This document shows, piece by piece, positions 39,744-49,039 of a DNA stretch of 64,000 bases. The stretch is taken from positions 75,915 to 139,914 of the forward strand of contig CBDAVS010000042.1 in NCBI GenBank assembly GCA_965201085.1, read 5' to 3'. A model generated the notes under the pieces. It had not been told where the DNA came from, searched no databases, and saw nothing but the letters and a program-made list of their open reading frames with translations. The DNA is from JAPOUP01 sp965201085 (GTDB taxonomy: Bacteria > Pseudomonadota > Alphaproteobacteria > Rhodobacterales > Rhodobacteraceae). The position numbers were made by a program, and so were the translations under genes. Each line of letters begins with the position of its first letter. Position 1 is the stretch's first letter.

Positions 39744-41024
39744 TTGCGTACCTCCCCGTTCTCTCCTTTCGAATGGATGATAGCCTGGCGCTACCTTCGT
39801 GCGCGCAGGGCCGAAGGTGGTGTCTCCGTCATGACCTTGATATCCCTGATCGGCATCGCGCTGGCGGTATTCGCGTTAATCGCCACTCTCGCCGTCCGGT
39901 CGGGATTCAGAGCTGAATTCGTCGATACAATTCTGGGCGCCAACGCCCATGTCACCGTCTACTCCGCCACCTACAGAGCCGAGCGGGGTCAGACGACCCG
40001 TGCGATCACCGGGTATGACGCGACCGCCGCGCGCATTGCCGAAATCGATGGCGTGGTTCGCGCGGCTCCGCTGGTCAAGGGGCAGGTCCTGGCCAGTCTG
40101 AACGGAAGAAACGCGGGCGTGCAGGTGTTTGGCATAACGCTCGAAAATCTCAGGACCATACCGCGTGTCGCGGACGCGGACGAGAGATATGGTGATATCG
40201 AGGCGTTCGGGAGAGGTATTGCCATAGGTTCGGGGGTGGCTCGCGAACTGGGCGCCGCCATTGGCGATAGGATCAGGTTGATCTCGCCGGACGGAGTCAA
40301 GACCGCCTTCGGGGTTTCGCCGCGCGTGAACGCCTACGAGGTCGTCTATATCTTCACCGCAGGCCGATACGACATCGACCGGACAAGACTCTACATGCCG
40401 TTCTCGGAGGCTCAGAGCTATTTCAATAAGGAAGGCCACGCCGATGAAATCGAGGTCTTCGTCGCCGAGCCGGAGGAGGTTGACGGATATCTATCGCAGA
40501 TCCTGAAAGCCGGTGGCGAAAACGCGCGTTTATGGACCTGGCGTGACAGTTCGGGAGCTTTTCTGCGGGCGCTTGAGGTCGAGGATAACGTAATGTTTGT
40601 CATACTTTCGATCCTGGTGCTGATCGCGACGATGAATATCGTCTCCGGGCTGATCATGCTGGTCAAGAACAAGGGCCGCGATATCGGCATTCTGCGAACT
40701 GTCGGGCTTACCGAAGGGTCGGTTCTTCGTGTATTTCTTATCTGCGGTGCATCCATCGGCGTGGCCGGTACCTTGGCGGGTACGGTTATGGGGTGCCTAT
40801 TCGCGATTTACATCGACCCGATCTTCAGCTTCGTTAATTTTGCGATGGGTGGCGGCGTCTGGGATCCCTCGATACGGGGAATATACCATCTTCCAGCCAA
40901 ACTTGTGCTTGGCGATGTTGTCGCCGCGGTCTGTCTTTCGCTCGGCCTGAGTTTCGTCGTTACGGTGTTTCCCGCCCGCCGCGCCGCGCGGATGAACCCT
41001 GTTGAGGCGCTGCGTTATGAATGA
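39744..41024 (+). CDS. lolC: Lipoprotein-releasing ABC transporter permease (LolC/LolE family)
   Basis: About 426 residues. The N-terminus FSPFEWMIAWRYLRARRAEG is the family signature; one helix follows (VMTLISLIGIALAVFALIATL), then a large periplasmic domain and three C-terminal helices with NIVSGLIMLVKNKGRDIGIL and the terminal RRAARMNPVEALRYE. With LolD it extracts outer-membrane lipoproteins from the inner membrane and hands them to LolA. I prefer the TTG at 39744, with GGAAG upstream, as it gives the usual N-terminal length; a GTG at 39699 is possible. It overlaps lolD by eight bases. Confidence 0.9.
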   Translation: MRTSPFSPFEWMIAWRYLRARRAEGGVSVMTLISLIGIALAVFALIATLAVRSGFRAEFVDTILGANAHVTVYSATYRAERGQTTRAITGYDATAARIAEIDGVVRAAPLVKGQVLASLNGRNAGVQVFGITLENLRTIPRVADADERYGDIEAFGRGIAIGSGVARELGAAIGDRIRLISPDGVKTAFGVSPRVNAYEVVYIFTAGRYDIDRTRLYMPFSEAQSYFNKEGHADEIEVFVAEPEEVDGYLSQILKAGGENARLWTWRDSSGAFLRALEVEDNVMFVILSILVLIATMNIVSGLIMLVKNKGRDIGILRTVGLTEGSVLRVFLICGASIGVAGTLAGTVMGCLFAIYIDPIFSFVNFAMGGGVWDPSIRGIYHLPAKLVLGDVVAAVCLSLGLSFVVTVFPARRAARMNPVEALRYE

Positions 41025-41709
41025 CGTCGCCGCCCTGGAGCTTCAGGGAATCGAGAAGTGCTATGCCCGTGAAACGGCCGGAGAGTTGCCAGTGCTTCGC
41101 GGAGTCGATCTCCGGGTGTCGAGAGGCGAAGTCATAGCGTTGGTCGCACCTTCCGGCGCGGGCAAATCAACCCTCCTTCACATAGCGGGGCTGTTGGACG
41201 AGCCTGATAGCGGGAAGGTGATGATCGGTGGCACTGACATGTCGGGGCGAAGCGACCGCCGGCGCACCGAGGCGCGGAGGCGCGAAGTGGGGTTCGTGTA
41301 TCAGTTCCATCACCTGCTGCCCGAGTTCACCGCTCTCGAAAACGTTGTTCTGCCCCAGCTGGCGAACGGTGTTGGCCAGGCAAAGGCCGAGGCCCTGTCG
41401 CTGGATCTTCTGGAAAGGATGGGTGTCAGTGGCCGATCCGATCATCGGCCGGCTGCGCTGAGCGGCGGTGAGCAGCAGCGAGTAGCCCTTTGTCGTGCGC
41501 TGGCAAACGAACCCTTGCTACTGTTGGCGGATGAACCGACCGGGAATCTCGATCCCGGCACCGCTGATCTGGTCTTTGGCGCTTTGATGGATCTGATGCG
41601 GGACACACGCATGGCCGTGCTGGTCGCCACGCATAACCTTGATCTGGCCAACCGCATGGACGGCATGGTGCGGCTCGCCGACGGCAGGATCATACCGAGT
41701 AACGCCTGA
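41017..41709 (+). CDS. lolD: Lipoprotein-releasing ABC transporter ATPase (LolD)
   Basis: 230 residues. Walker A APSGAGKST (alanine at the first position, as commonly seen in alphaproteobacterial LolD), Q-loop FVYQFHHLLPEFTALENV, signature LSGGEQQRVALCRAL and Walker B LLLADEPTGNLD are complete. It powers the LolC/E permease encoded just upstream, whose stop it overlaps. The ATG at 41017 is chosen over an earlier in-frame ATG at 41002 because it matches LolD N-termini. Cytoplasmic, membrane-associated. Confidence 0.95.
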   Translation: MNDVAALELQGIEKCYARETAGELPVLRGVDLRVSRGEVIALVAPSGAGKSTLLHIAGLLDEPDSGKVMIGGTDMSGRSDRRRTEARRREVGFVYQFHHLLPEFTALENVVLPQLANGVGQAKAEALSLDLLERMGVSGRSDHRPAALSGGEQQRVALCRALANEPLLLLADEPTGNLDPGTADLVFGALMDLMRDTRMAVLVATHNLDLANRMDGMVRLADGRIIPSNA

Positions 41710-41738
41710 TATGTTGGAACTACAGCATCAATGTGTGA

Positions 41739-42135
41739 CGAAAGCGCTTTACGCTTGCCGAAGAGCTTGCCCACAGAATCATTCACTCCACCGGAAACCC
41801 GGGGATTAAATTGGAAGCGGCAATGAACCGGTTCACCGGTGCGTTCCTTATTCCCGGGCATCGGTTACGCGGCAAAGTGGGTGCTGACCTCAGTCGGATC
41901 ACGTATCAGGAAGTCATGCGTCTGAAGCAAATGTACGGTGTCTCGGCGGGTCGCTGTGTTGTCTCCGTCCGCGATCAAACACGCCTTCGCAGCCCTTGAA
42001 AGGCCGCGTCGGTTCGAGGGTCTCGTGTTGCGTGCGGTGGGTGGAAGCCTGATTTCATCGGTGCGTGCTGCAGAGCTTCTCAAGCAGCCGCTCGTCACCG
42101 TGGAGCGACAGATCAGCGGTCCAACAGTCCGGTGA
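41739..42135 (+). pseudogene. Fragment of an ImmA/IrrE-type metallopeptidase gene
   Basis: Frame one reads FTLAEELAHRIIHSTGNPG and then EAAMNRFTGAFLIPGHRLRG and ITYQEVMRLKQMYGVS, the peptidase core of XRE-ImmA/IrrE proteins. The first histidine of HEXXH is replaced (EELAH). After a frameshift near 41990 the C-terminal part continues as RPRRFEGLVLRAVGGSLIS and AAELLKQPLVTVE. The N-terminal part is absent. It directly follows lolD. Its base composition is ordinary, so it serves as an internal comparison for the GC-shifted IS remnants. Confidence 0.65.
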
Positions 42136-42164
42136 CATGCATCGTCTACGACGCTTCCTGCCTA

Positions 42165-43323
42165 TACCAATCCAGCAAAGTAATCACCCACCGGAGCTTT
42201 CATCTGGGTTCATCGTTGCCCAGCGCCGCCGTCCGAGAGAGGCGATGCGGTCTGGCTGGCCGGCGAAGTCCTTCCGGACCTCCTCGACGGCGCCCTTGAT
42301 CTCCCGCACCGTTTCGAACGTCCGGTTGGCGAAGTGGCGCTTCTTGAGGAAGCCGAACGCCGTTTCCATCGGGTTGGGTCCGGGGCTGTAGGGAGGCGGA
42401 TGCAGCGGGGACAGGCTGGAAGGGATGACCGGCGCATGGCGTCCGGTGGGGGGCGCCTCGCCGGCCGCCGCCGGATGCCGGTTCATTTCCCCGGTGTCGG
42501 CCCTGTCGCGGACATGGCCGGCGGCGACGGACCGCCGGGGGCGGAAAGCGGCGAAAGGATAGCGGTAGCCATGGCGGTGACCGCGCGGGATGCGCGGGCG
42601 GGTTCCCCGACGGGCCCACACCGGGGTGAGCGGGCCCTTCCGTCCGATCCGGCTTTCGTCCTGGAACCGGATGTCCACCGCCTCCGCCGGCGCCCCCTCC
42701 GGCAGGACATCCCGCGCAAGGCTCTGGAAATCGCGGCGAAACGCTTCCCGGAGGGCCGGGTGCGCGGGCCGGGGCGACAGGTGGCGGAAGGACAGGGAAC
42801 GGATCAGGCGACGGACAGCCTCGACGCGGAACGCCACGCCGAAGGCATGCCGGATCCTGTCCCGGAGCGCCGCGACCGTCCATGGCCTGGACCCTTCGGC
42901 GGCGCCGGCCTCCAGCCACTCCCGGACCTGGTCCTTCCGGTCCGCGCCCAGGCGGCTGGGGCGTCCGCAGCGCCGCCGGGTCGCCGGAGCGGCGCCGCCG
43001 CCGTCGCTGTGGCGCCGGACCCGGTCGCGCCGGGTCTGCCGGGCGATCTCCGCCCGCGACATGGATGTCCCAGCAACCATGACGGTCGCCGCCAGCCGCC
43101 TGCGATGGTCCGCCTCCCTGCGTTTCCGCACGGTCTCCCCAAGCTCCGCAGGCCTGTGACCGGCGCCGGTGACCTGAACAGCTGCAGGCATGTCTTCCTC
43201 CCTGTGCTGATGTGCAAACCACAGGATACGGAAAGACCGCGCCGGTCAAACCACGCATCACCGGCCGGATATGGATCGGAGGTTCCCACTCTGTTCGTGA
43301 GCCATTACTTTGTTGGATTGGTA
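42165..43323 (-). mobile_element. IS630-family element, decayed
   Basis: About 1159 bp between inverted ends sharing TACCAATCC and CAAAGTAAT, at a TA-type site. The minus-strand transposase (from about 43191) shows the N-terminal helix-turn-helix region, an IRFQDESRIGRKGPLTPVWA block for the first catalytic aspartate, then PPYSPGPNPMETAFGFLKKR for the final glutamate region. The DGAGWH segment between them is missing and the frame changes at least once. Many arginine, proline and glycine codons replace family residues. It lies just upstream of the lptF promoter. Confidence 0.8.
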
Positions 43324-43353
43324 TTAGATCACCCCGATCGGCTGGATGATCAC

Positions 43354-43381
43354 TTGTGGCAACCGCCGACTTCGATATAAA
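43354..43381 (+). promoter_or_regulatory. Promoter of the lptF-lptG-lptD-surA-pdxA operon
   Basis: TTGTGG (43354-43359), a 16-base spacer and TATAAA (43376-43381) form a good sigma70-type promoter, predicting a start near 43388 and a 24-base leader before the GTG at 43412. It lies only 31 bases from the IS630 end. Confidence 0.55.
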
Positions 43382-43411
43382 TGACTGCACTTTGATTGGG
43401 CGTTCCGAACA

Positions 43412-44548
43412 GTGCGAAGCTATAGCAAATTCGACCGATATGTCCTCTGGCAACTCGTGGCACGATTCGGCTTTTTCGCCATTGTGCTGGTCGGCGTTTC
43501 CTGGATCAACCAAGCCGTGCGGCTGTTCGACCAACTCATCAGCGATGGGCAACCTGCCGGAGTCTTTATCGAGATCACCGCGCTGACGCTTCCGAACGTG
43601 ATTCGCATCATGCTCCCGATCGCGGCTTTCGCGGCATCGCTGCACGTTGCCAACCGACTCACCTCGGAAAGCGAAATCCTGGCGGTCCAATCCGCTGGAT
43701 GGAGTCGCCTGCGTCTGATGCGTCCGGCGCTCGCATTCGGTCTGATCGTAGCGCTGCTCGTATCAATACTCACCCATGTCGTCGTACCGACCTCTGCCAA
43801 GCGGTTGGCGGAGCATCGAGAGGCCATATCGGCGAACATATTGCCGCGTCTGCTGGCGGAAGGCGAATTCCTGCATCCCACCAATGGAATCTCATTCTAT
43901 ATCAGGGACATCACACCTTCCGGCGAACTAACCGACATTTTTCTGATGGATTCGCGTGGCGCTGACCATAACGTAACCTATTCCGCCCAAAGTGCACTGT
44001 TGCTCCTCCATGATACCGGTCCCAAGCTGGCCATGTTCGATGGAATGGTACAAACGCTGTCGCCGGCCGGTAAGCGACTTGGGATAACACAGTTCGACGA
44101 ACTCGTATACGACGTCGCGGCGCTAGTGAGACAGATTCAGCCTGGAGAACGCAGAATGAGAGAGCTCACGACACAGGAACTGCTATGGCCGAACGCCAAC
44201 GTGACCGAGGAACTGAACCAGCCGCTTTCCAGAATACTGGCGGAAGGTCATGGGCGCATCAGTCAAGCGCTGATCGGTCTTGTAGCCGCTCTGACCGGAT
44301 TTGCCGCGCTGATGCTCGGGGCTTTCAGTCGATCAGGATTTCTCAAACAGGTATTGGGAGCCGTGACAGCACTGATCGGCCTGAAGTTCATTGACAATCT
44401 GTTTATTGACGCCGCCAATTCCGATGCCAGCCTCTGGCCGCTACTCTATCTCGCCCCCGCTCTGGGTTTGGCCACCGTTGCAATGGTTGTCATTATCGCG
44501 GACAGGCCGAAAGCGCTGCTGCGCGGTTTCAGGGCCAGATCAGTATGA
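43412..44548 (+). CDS. lptF: LPS export ABC transporter permease LptF
   Basis: 378 residues of the LptF/LptG (YjgP/YjgQ) family. Transmembrane helices flank a periplasmic beta-jellyroll region: three before (from about residue 10 to 120, including LPNVIRIMLPIAAFAASLHV and NRLTSESEILAVQSAGWS) and three near the C-terminus. The ESE in the coupling helix region (LTSESEILAV) is typical. With LptG and LptB it extracts LPS from the inner membrane. The start is a GTG at 43412. It overlaps lptG by four bases. Confidence 0.93.
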   Translation: MRSYSKFDRYVLWQLVARFGFFAIVLVGVSWINQAVRLFDQLISDGQPAGVFIEITALTLPNVIRIMLPIAAFAASLHVANRLTSESEILAVQSAGWSRLRLMRPALAFGLIVALLVSILTHVVVPTSAKRLAEHREAISANILPRLLAEGEFLHPTNGISFYIRDITPSGELTDIFLMDSRGADHNVTYSAQSALLLLHDTGPKLAMFDGMVQTLSPAGKRLGITQFDELVYDVAALVRQIQPGERRMRELTTQELLWPNANVTEELNQPLSRILAEGHGRISQALIGLVAALTGFAALMLGAFSRSGFLKQVLGAVTALIGLKFIDNLFIDAANSDASLWPLLYLAPALGLATVAMVVIIADRPKALLRGFRARSV

Positions 44549-45642
44549 CGTTGCATTATTACCTCGGGCTTCGCTTTCTGGTCACTTTTCTGGCGGTTTT
44601 CGGGATATTCCTTGCAATATTCCTCCTAAGCGGGATGGTGGAACAGATCCGGAAGTTCGACTCGGCTCTGGTCGGTTTCGTCGAAATCATCAAGCTGACG
44701 CTGCTTGGCACTCCCGAACAGGTCATCCGCATTCTGCCGTTGATCGTGGTCATCGCAGCCTTGGTGATGTTTCGTTCCCTGGCGCGTTCTTCCGAACTCA
44801 TGGTTATCCGTGCATCCGGTCGGGCCATATTTCAAACCCTGTTCGCGCCGATTCTGATATCTTTCGGTATCGGCCTGCTAACCGTCGCCGTGCTGAACCC
44901 GATCACCGCATCCACCAGCAGGCAGTATGACATTGTCGCGGGTCGGAATACCGGCAATGGAGCCAGCGCACTGTCCATCAGTGCGGAAGGATTGTGGCTT
45001 CGCGAGGGAGAACCGGGTGGACAGGTTGTCATTCATGCCGCTCAGAGCAATCCGGACGGGACCGAACTCTTTGACGTTACCTTCTTTGGATTCGGTTCAG
45101 GCGGCGCGCCAAATTACCGGGTCGAGGCGGAGTCAGCGAAGATCGTCAACGGAGCTTGGCACCTTAGGATGGCCAAACAATGGCCTCTGGGTATATCCGG
45201 AAACCCTGAGCGCGAGTCCGTGTTCCATGAAGAGCTGAACATTCCATCAACCCTGACCGTGGATCACATCCGCAACAGTTTCGGAACGCCGAATTCGATC
45301 TCGATCTGGGAACTTTCCGGCTTTATTGAACGGCTGGATGTTGCGGGTCTTTCGACACTCAGGCATCGGGTTTGGTTCAATATGGAACTGGCGCTTCCAT
45401 TGATGCTGGTCGCCATGACCATGGTCGGAGCCGGTTTTTCCATGCGACACAATCAGTTCACCAGTATTGGCATGGCGGTCTCACTGGCGCTCTGTACGGG
45501 TTTCACGTTGCATTTTGTCCGCAACTTCGCGCGGATACTGGGCGAAACCGGCCAGATTCCGGTGCTTCTCGCCGCTTGGGGGCCGTCTGTCGCCGCGATC
45601 ATGCTAGCGGCCGGTATCGTGCTAAATCTGGGAGACAGCTGA
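44545..45642 (+). CDS. lptG: LPS export ABC transporter permease LptG
   Basis: 365 residues. It has the same layout as LptF: N-terminal helices (YLGLRFLVTFLAVFGIFLAI), the coupling-helix segment RSLARSSELMVIRASG, a periplasmic domain at about 140-260, and a C-terminal helix trio. It overlaps lptF by four bases and lptD by one (TGATG), so translation is coupled. It forms the heterodimeric channel of the LPS extractor with LptF. No defects seen. Confidence 0.93.
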   Translation: MTLHYYLGLRFLVTFLAVFGIFLAIFLLSGMVEQIRKFDSALVGFVEIIKLTLLGTPEQVIRILPLIVVIAALVMFRSLARSSELMVIRASGRAIFQTLFAPILISFGIGLLTVAVLNPITASTSRQYDIVAGRNTGNGASALSISAEGLWLREGEPGGQVVIHAAQSNPDGTELFDVTFFGFGSGGAPNYRVEAESAKIVNGAWHLRMAKQWPLGISGNPERESVFHEELNIPSTLTVDHIRNSFGTPNSISIWELSGFIERLDVAGLSTLRHRVWFNMELALPLMLVAMTMVGAGFSMRHNQFTSIGMAVSLALCTGFTLHFVRNFARILGETGQIPVLLAAWGPSVAAIMLAAGIVLNLGDS

Positions 45643-47837
45643 TGCAGCGCGTCCTCTTTCTCGCGTTCGTCCTCGCGCTGACACCCTTCACGGCTTCCGC
45701 CCAGTTTCCCGCACTTATCGCCGATACGGTCTCCATATCAACTGACGGTACCACACTGATTGCCTCGGGCAATGTCGAAATACTGTCGGATGAGGGAGGA
45801 CTTCGCGCCGCCGCGCTGGAATATAACAGGGAGACCGACAGGCTGAGCATAGTCGGCCCGCTTGCCTTGGTCGACGAAACCGGGGTCGTGACGGTAGGCG
45901 ACAGCGCCGTGCTGACGAGCGATCTTCGTGAGGGAGTCATTCGCGGAGTTCGGTTCCTGCTCGATGAAAGAACGCAGGCCGCCGCCGTGGAACTGCATCG
46001 GGTCGATGGCCGCTACGTACAGCTCTTCAAAGCCGTCGCCTCATCCTGCACCGTCTGCGAGGAACGTCCGACGCCCCTGTGGAGCATCAGCGCAAGACGG
46101 GTGATCCATGACCGGGTTCGGCGGCAGCTTTTTTTCCACGGCGCTCGGTTCGAAATCGCGGGCGTACCCGTATTCTATTTCCATCGTCTGCGCATGCCCG
46201 ATCACACGGTGGGCCGTGCCTCCGGTTTTCTGATACCGCAGTTCCAAACCACCAGCAATCTCTCGACCGGTGTGAAGATCCCGTATTTCATCACGTTGGG
46301 AGATCATGCCGACCTCCTTCTGACACCTTATGTTTCGTCCCGAACGAACACGCTGGAGGGGAGGTTCAGGCGTGAACTGACCTTCGGCTCCCTAATAATG
46401 ACCGGAGCGCTGACGGATGATGATCTCAGCCCGGTCGAACTTGACCCAAACGACCTGCGCGGCTATCTCTTCGCGGAAGGTCGGTTTTTCCTACCCCGAA
46501 ATTTCAGGTTGAATCTTGATCTGGAACTGGTCTCTGACAATTCCTACCTACTGACCTACGATTATTCCGATGCGGACCGTCTGAACAGTAGGCTCGAAGT
46601 TACCCGAGCCGGCCGGGACGAATACGTCTCGGCGAGCGTCTCGGTCCTGGAAGACCTGTTCGACGTATCCGAAGACAAAAGCCTCGACGATGAACTGCGC
46701 CGGGGAAGCGTAATCTACCAGCGTCGGCTATGGTCCGACGCGATGGGCGGCGAAATCAGGCTCGCCTTCAACGCCGTGGCTTCGAAAACCTTCACGGATC
46801 CATACGATTCCAGCGACGAAAAGAGGATACCGGGTAAAGAGGACCGTCTCCACCGCGTGGGCATTACCGCTGAATGGCTACAGAGCCGGATTTTGGACGG
46901 AGGTCTTGTCGCCTCGGCAAGAGCCCGGCTTTCGGCGGATGCACGAAGGGAAAACAACGATGGTTATCCGCAGATATCATCCTCTCGTGTGGTTCCCGCC
47001 GCAGCGCTCGAACTCCGCTGGCTCCATCTAAGGATTGTGGAAAACCGGGGCACCGACGTTCTTGAGCCGATGTTTCAGGTCGCCTGGACCGATCGGGCGA
47101 GGCAACGTGAGGAAGACAGCGGTCTGGCGGAATTTGACGAGGGCAACCTACTCGCGCTGAGCCGCTTTCCGGAATTCGACCGCTACGAGCGCGACTGGCG
47201 CGCGGCGGTCGGCGTTGGATGGACACGGCTGGCCCTGGATGGCAGCGAATACTCCGTCACGGCGGGACGCCTGTTCCGCAATGAACGCGGCGAAGGTTTC
47301 CTGACCGGAAGCGGCCTTACAGGCGACGGATCGGACTGGCTGCTCTCCGGCAGGATAGAGCGTGACCGTCTGACCTTCTCCACCCGCGCCCTGATCAATG
47401 ACGGGTTGAATTTCTCACGCTTCGAAACCCAGGTCACCTGGAACGACGGGGTTACGTCCGCGTCCGGCCGATATAACTGGACACCCGCGAATTCCGATGC
47501 GAAAAACCCTAATGACGCTCGTGGAGTCTCGGAATTGATCGTTGACGCGAGTCGCGCGATATACCGGCTCTGGACCGTTTCACTTGAAGGTCGTTATGAC
47601 AGGAGCGCCGGCCGTACGACCAAAGCCGGCCTCGGGCTGACCTATCGGAATGAATGCGTGACGGTTGACATTTCCGTCTCGCGCCGCTTTTCAAGTTCCG
47701 AAAGCATCAACGTGCCCACATCGACCGATTTCAACGTCAGGGTCACGCTTGGCGGATTCGGACGAAGCGGTGGCGGGCCTGAGCGAAGCTGCAGGGTTCC
47801 GCGTGGCGGAACTACGATTGGAGGCCCGATAGTATGA
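45642..47837 (+). CDS. lptD: LPS-assembly outer-membrane protein LptD
   Basis: 731 residues from the ATG at 45642, which gives a clean signal peptide (MQRVLFLAFVLALTPFTASA). The N-terminal OstA/jellyroll domain follows (residues about 20-110, with LIASGNVEILSDEG), then a conserved segment FFHGARFEIAGVPVFYFHRL and RASGFLIPQF at the start of the beta-barrel, which occupies the rest. A cysteine pair (SSCTVCEE) is visible near residue 135 and another pair near the C-terminus, consistent with disulfide-dependent assembly. It inserts LPS in the outer leaflet and depends on SurA, encoded next with a four-base overlap. Confidence 0.93.
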   Translation: MQRVLFLAFVLALTPFTASAQFPALIADTVSISTDGTTLIASGNVEILSDEGGLRAAALEYNRETDRLSIVGPLALVDETGVVTVGDSAVLTSDLREGVIRGVRFLLDERTQAAAVELHRVDGRYVQLFKAVASSCTVCEERPTPLWSISARRVIHDRVRRQLFFHGARFEIAGVPVFYFHRLRMPDHTVGRASGFLIPQFQTTSNLSTGVKIPYFITLGDHADLLLTPYVSSRTNTLEGRFRRELTFGSLIMTGALTDDDLSPVELDPNDLRGYLFAEGRFFLPRNFRLNLDLELVSDNSYLLTYDYSDADRLNSRLEVTRAGRDEYVSASVSVLEDLFDVSEDKSLDDELRRGSVIYQRRLWSDAMGGEIRLAFNAVASKTFTDPYDSSDEKRIPGKEDRLHRVGITAEWLQSRILDGGLVASARARLSADARRENNDGYPQISSSRVVPAAALELRWLHLRIVENRGTDVLEPMFQVAWTDRARQREEDSGLAEFDEGNLLALSRFPEFDRYERDWRAAVGVGWTRLALDGSEYSVTAGRLFRNERGEGFLTGSGLTGDGSDWLLSGRIERDRLTFSTRALINDGLNFSRFETQVTWNDGVTSASGRYNWTPANSDAKNPNDARGVSELIVDASRAIYRLWTVSLEGRYDRSAGRTTKAGLGLTYRNECVTVDISVSRRFSSSESINVPTSTDFNVRVTLGGFGRSGGGPERSCRVPRGGTTIGGPIV

Positions 47838-49039
47838 ATCGGTCGAGGAATTTGTTGGCGGTTTTGTTATCGGTCGTTGCATTCGCGGTGCAGGGTGGCC
47901 CCTTTGATCCGGTGGCGCAGGTCAACGGTCAACCGATCACACGTTACGAACTCGACCAACGTATCCTGTTTCTCAGCGCCATGAACATCCCTGGCGATCT
48001 CGAAAATGATGCGCTAAAGCGGTTGATCGACGAGCGGTTGCAGTCCGATGCCGCCCGACGCGCGGGTTTAAGCGTCAGCAAGAGCGATGTGCAACTGGGA
48101 ATGGAGGAATTCGCCGCCCGTTCCAGCATGAACGCGGAACAGTTCATCGAGGCGTTGGGCAATAGCGGAATTTCCCGCGAATCATTCACCGAATTCGTCA
48201 GGGCCGGTTTGGCATGGCGTCGATTGGTACGTGACCTGTTCGGCGCGAGCGCCCAAGTAAGCGATGCCGAAGTCGATCGCGCTCTGTCGCTTGGATCCTT
48301 CGGAAGCGGTGCCAAGGTTCTGGTATCGGAAATATTCCTGCCAGCTGACACACCCGAGCGTCAGGAAATCGCGCGAAGACTGGCCGTCGAGATCGGCGAG
48401 TTACGAACCGTTTCCGAATTCGCCTCTGCCGCGCGGCGCTATTCGGTGGCGCCTTCGGCCCGTCAGGGCGGCCAGCAGGACTGGGTGCCGATCGAAAGCC
48501 TGCCTGCCGCATACCGGAACCAGATCCTTTCACTCGCTCCGGGCCAGATAACCGAGCCGGTCCCGCTGCCGAACGCCATAGCGGTCTTCCAACTCCATGG
48601 TATCGAGGAATCGGAGCGTGCCGAGGAGCAGGTGGCGGTATCGGTTGACTATGCAAGATATCTCATACCCGGCGGCGAAGCGGCGCGAAAGCGCGCCGTG
48701 GAGGCTAGGGCGGAAGTGGACAGATGCGATGATCTCTACGGTATCGCGGCGGGCGAGCCCGAAGACCGGCTCCTGCGGATCGTCGCTCAAGTCGATGAGG
48801 TCCCTGCGAACGTCGCGGAGGAACTGAATAAACTCGATGAAGGCGAGGTTTCGACCCGACTGGTGACCGATGATGGACAGATGTTGTTATTCCTCATGCT
48901 CTGCGGTCGAACCTTCGCGACGACCGAGGATCTGGACCGGGAAGTCGTCCGCGAGGGTCTGTTCAACCAGCGTTTGGCTTCGCGCGCTGAAAACTACCTC
49001 GCCGATCTGCGGGCCCAGGCCATCATCGAAATCGAATGA
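47834..49039 (+). CDS. surA: Periplasmic chaperone/peptidyl-prolyl isomerase SurA
   Basis: 401 residues. A signal peptide (LLAVLLSVVAFAVQG) precedes the SurA N-terminal region (VAQVNGQPITRYELDQRILF). A single recognisable PPIC-like domain follows at about residues 160-270, including VSEIFLPADTPERQEIARRL and DWVPIESLPAAYRNQILSLAPGQIT, and then a second weaker repeat. It folds outer-membrane proteins such as LptD, encoded upstream. The start overlaps lptD and the stop overlaps pdxA, each by four bases. Confidence 0.88.
   Translation: MNRSRNLLAVLLSVVAFAVQGGPFDPVAQVNGQPITRYELDQRILFLSAMNIPGDLENDALKRLIDERLQSDAARRAGLSVSKSDVQLGMEEFAARSSMNAEQFIEALGNSGISRESFTEFVRAGLAWRRLVRDLFGASAQVSDAEVDRALSLGSFGSGAKVLVSEIFLPADTPERQEIARRLAVEIGELRTVSEFASAARRYSVAPSARQGGQQDWVPIESLPAAYRNQILSLAPGQITEPVPLPNAIAVFQLHGIEESERAEEQVAVSVDYARYLIPGGEAARKRAVEARAEVDRCDDLYGIAAGEPEDRLLRIVAQVDEVPANVAEELNKLDEGEVSTRLVTDDGQMLLFLMLCGRTFATTEDLDREVVREGLFNQRLASRAENYLADLRAQAIIEIE

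Noticed and set aside
42200..43690. 496-codon minus-strand ORF running across IS630 and into lptF
   Set aside because: It is a frame shadow; the transposase motifs follow another minus-strand frame and lptF lies on the plus strand.
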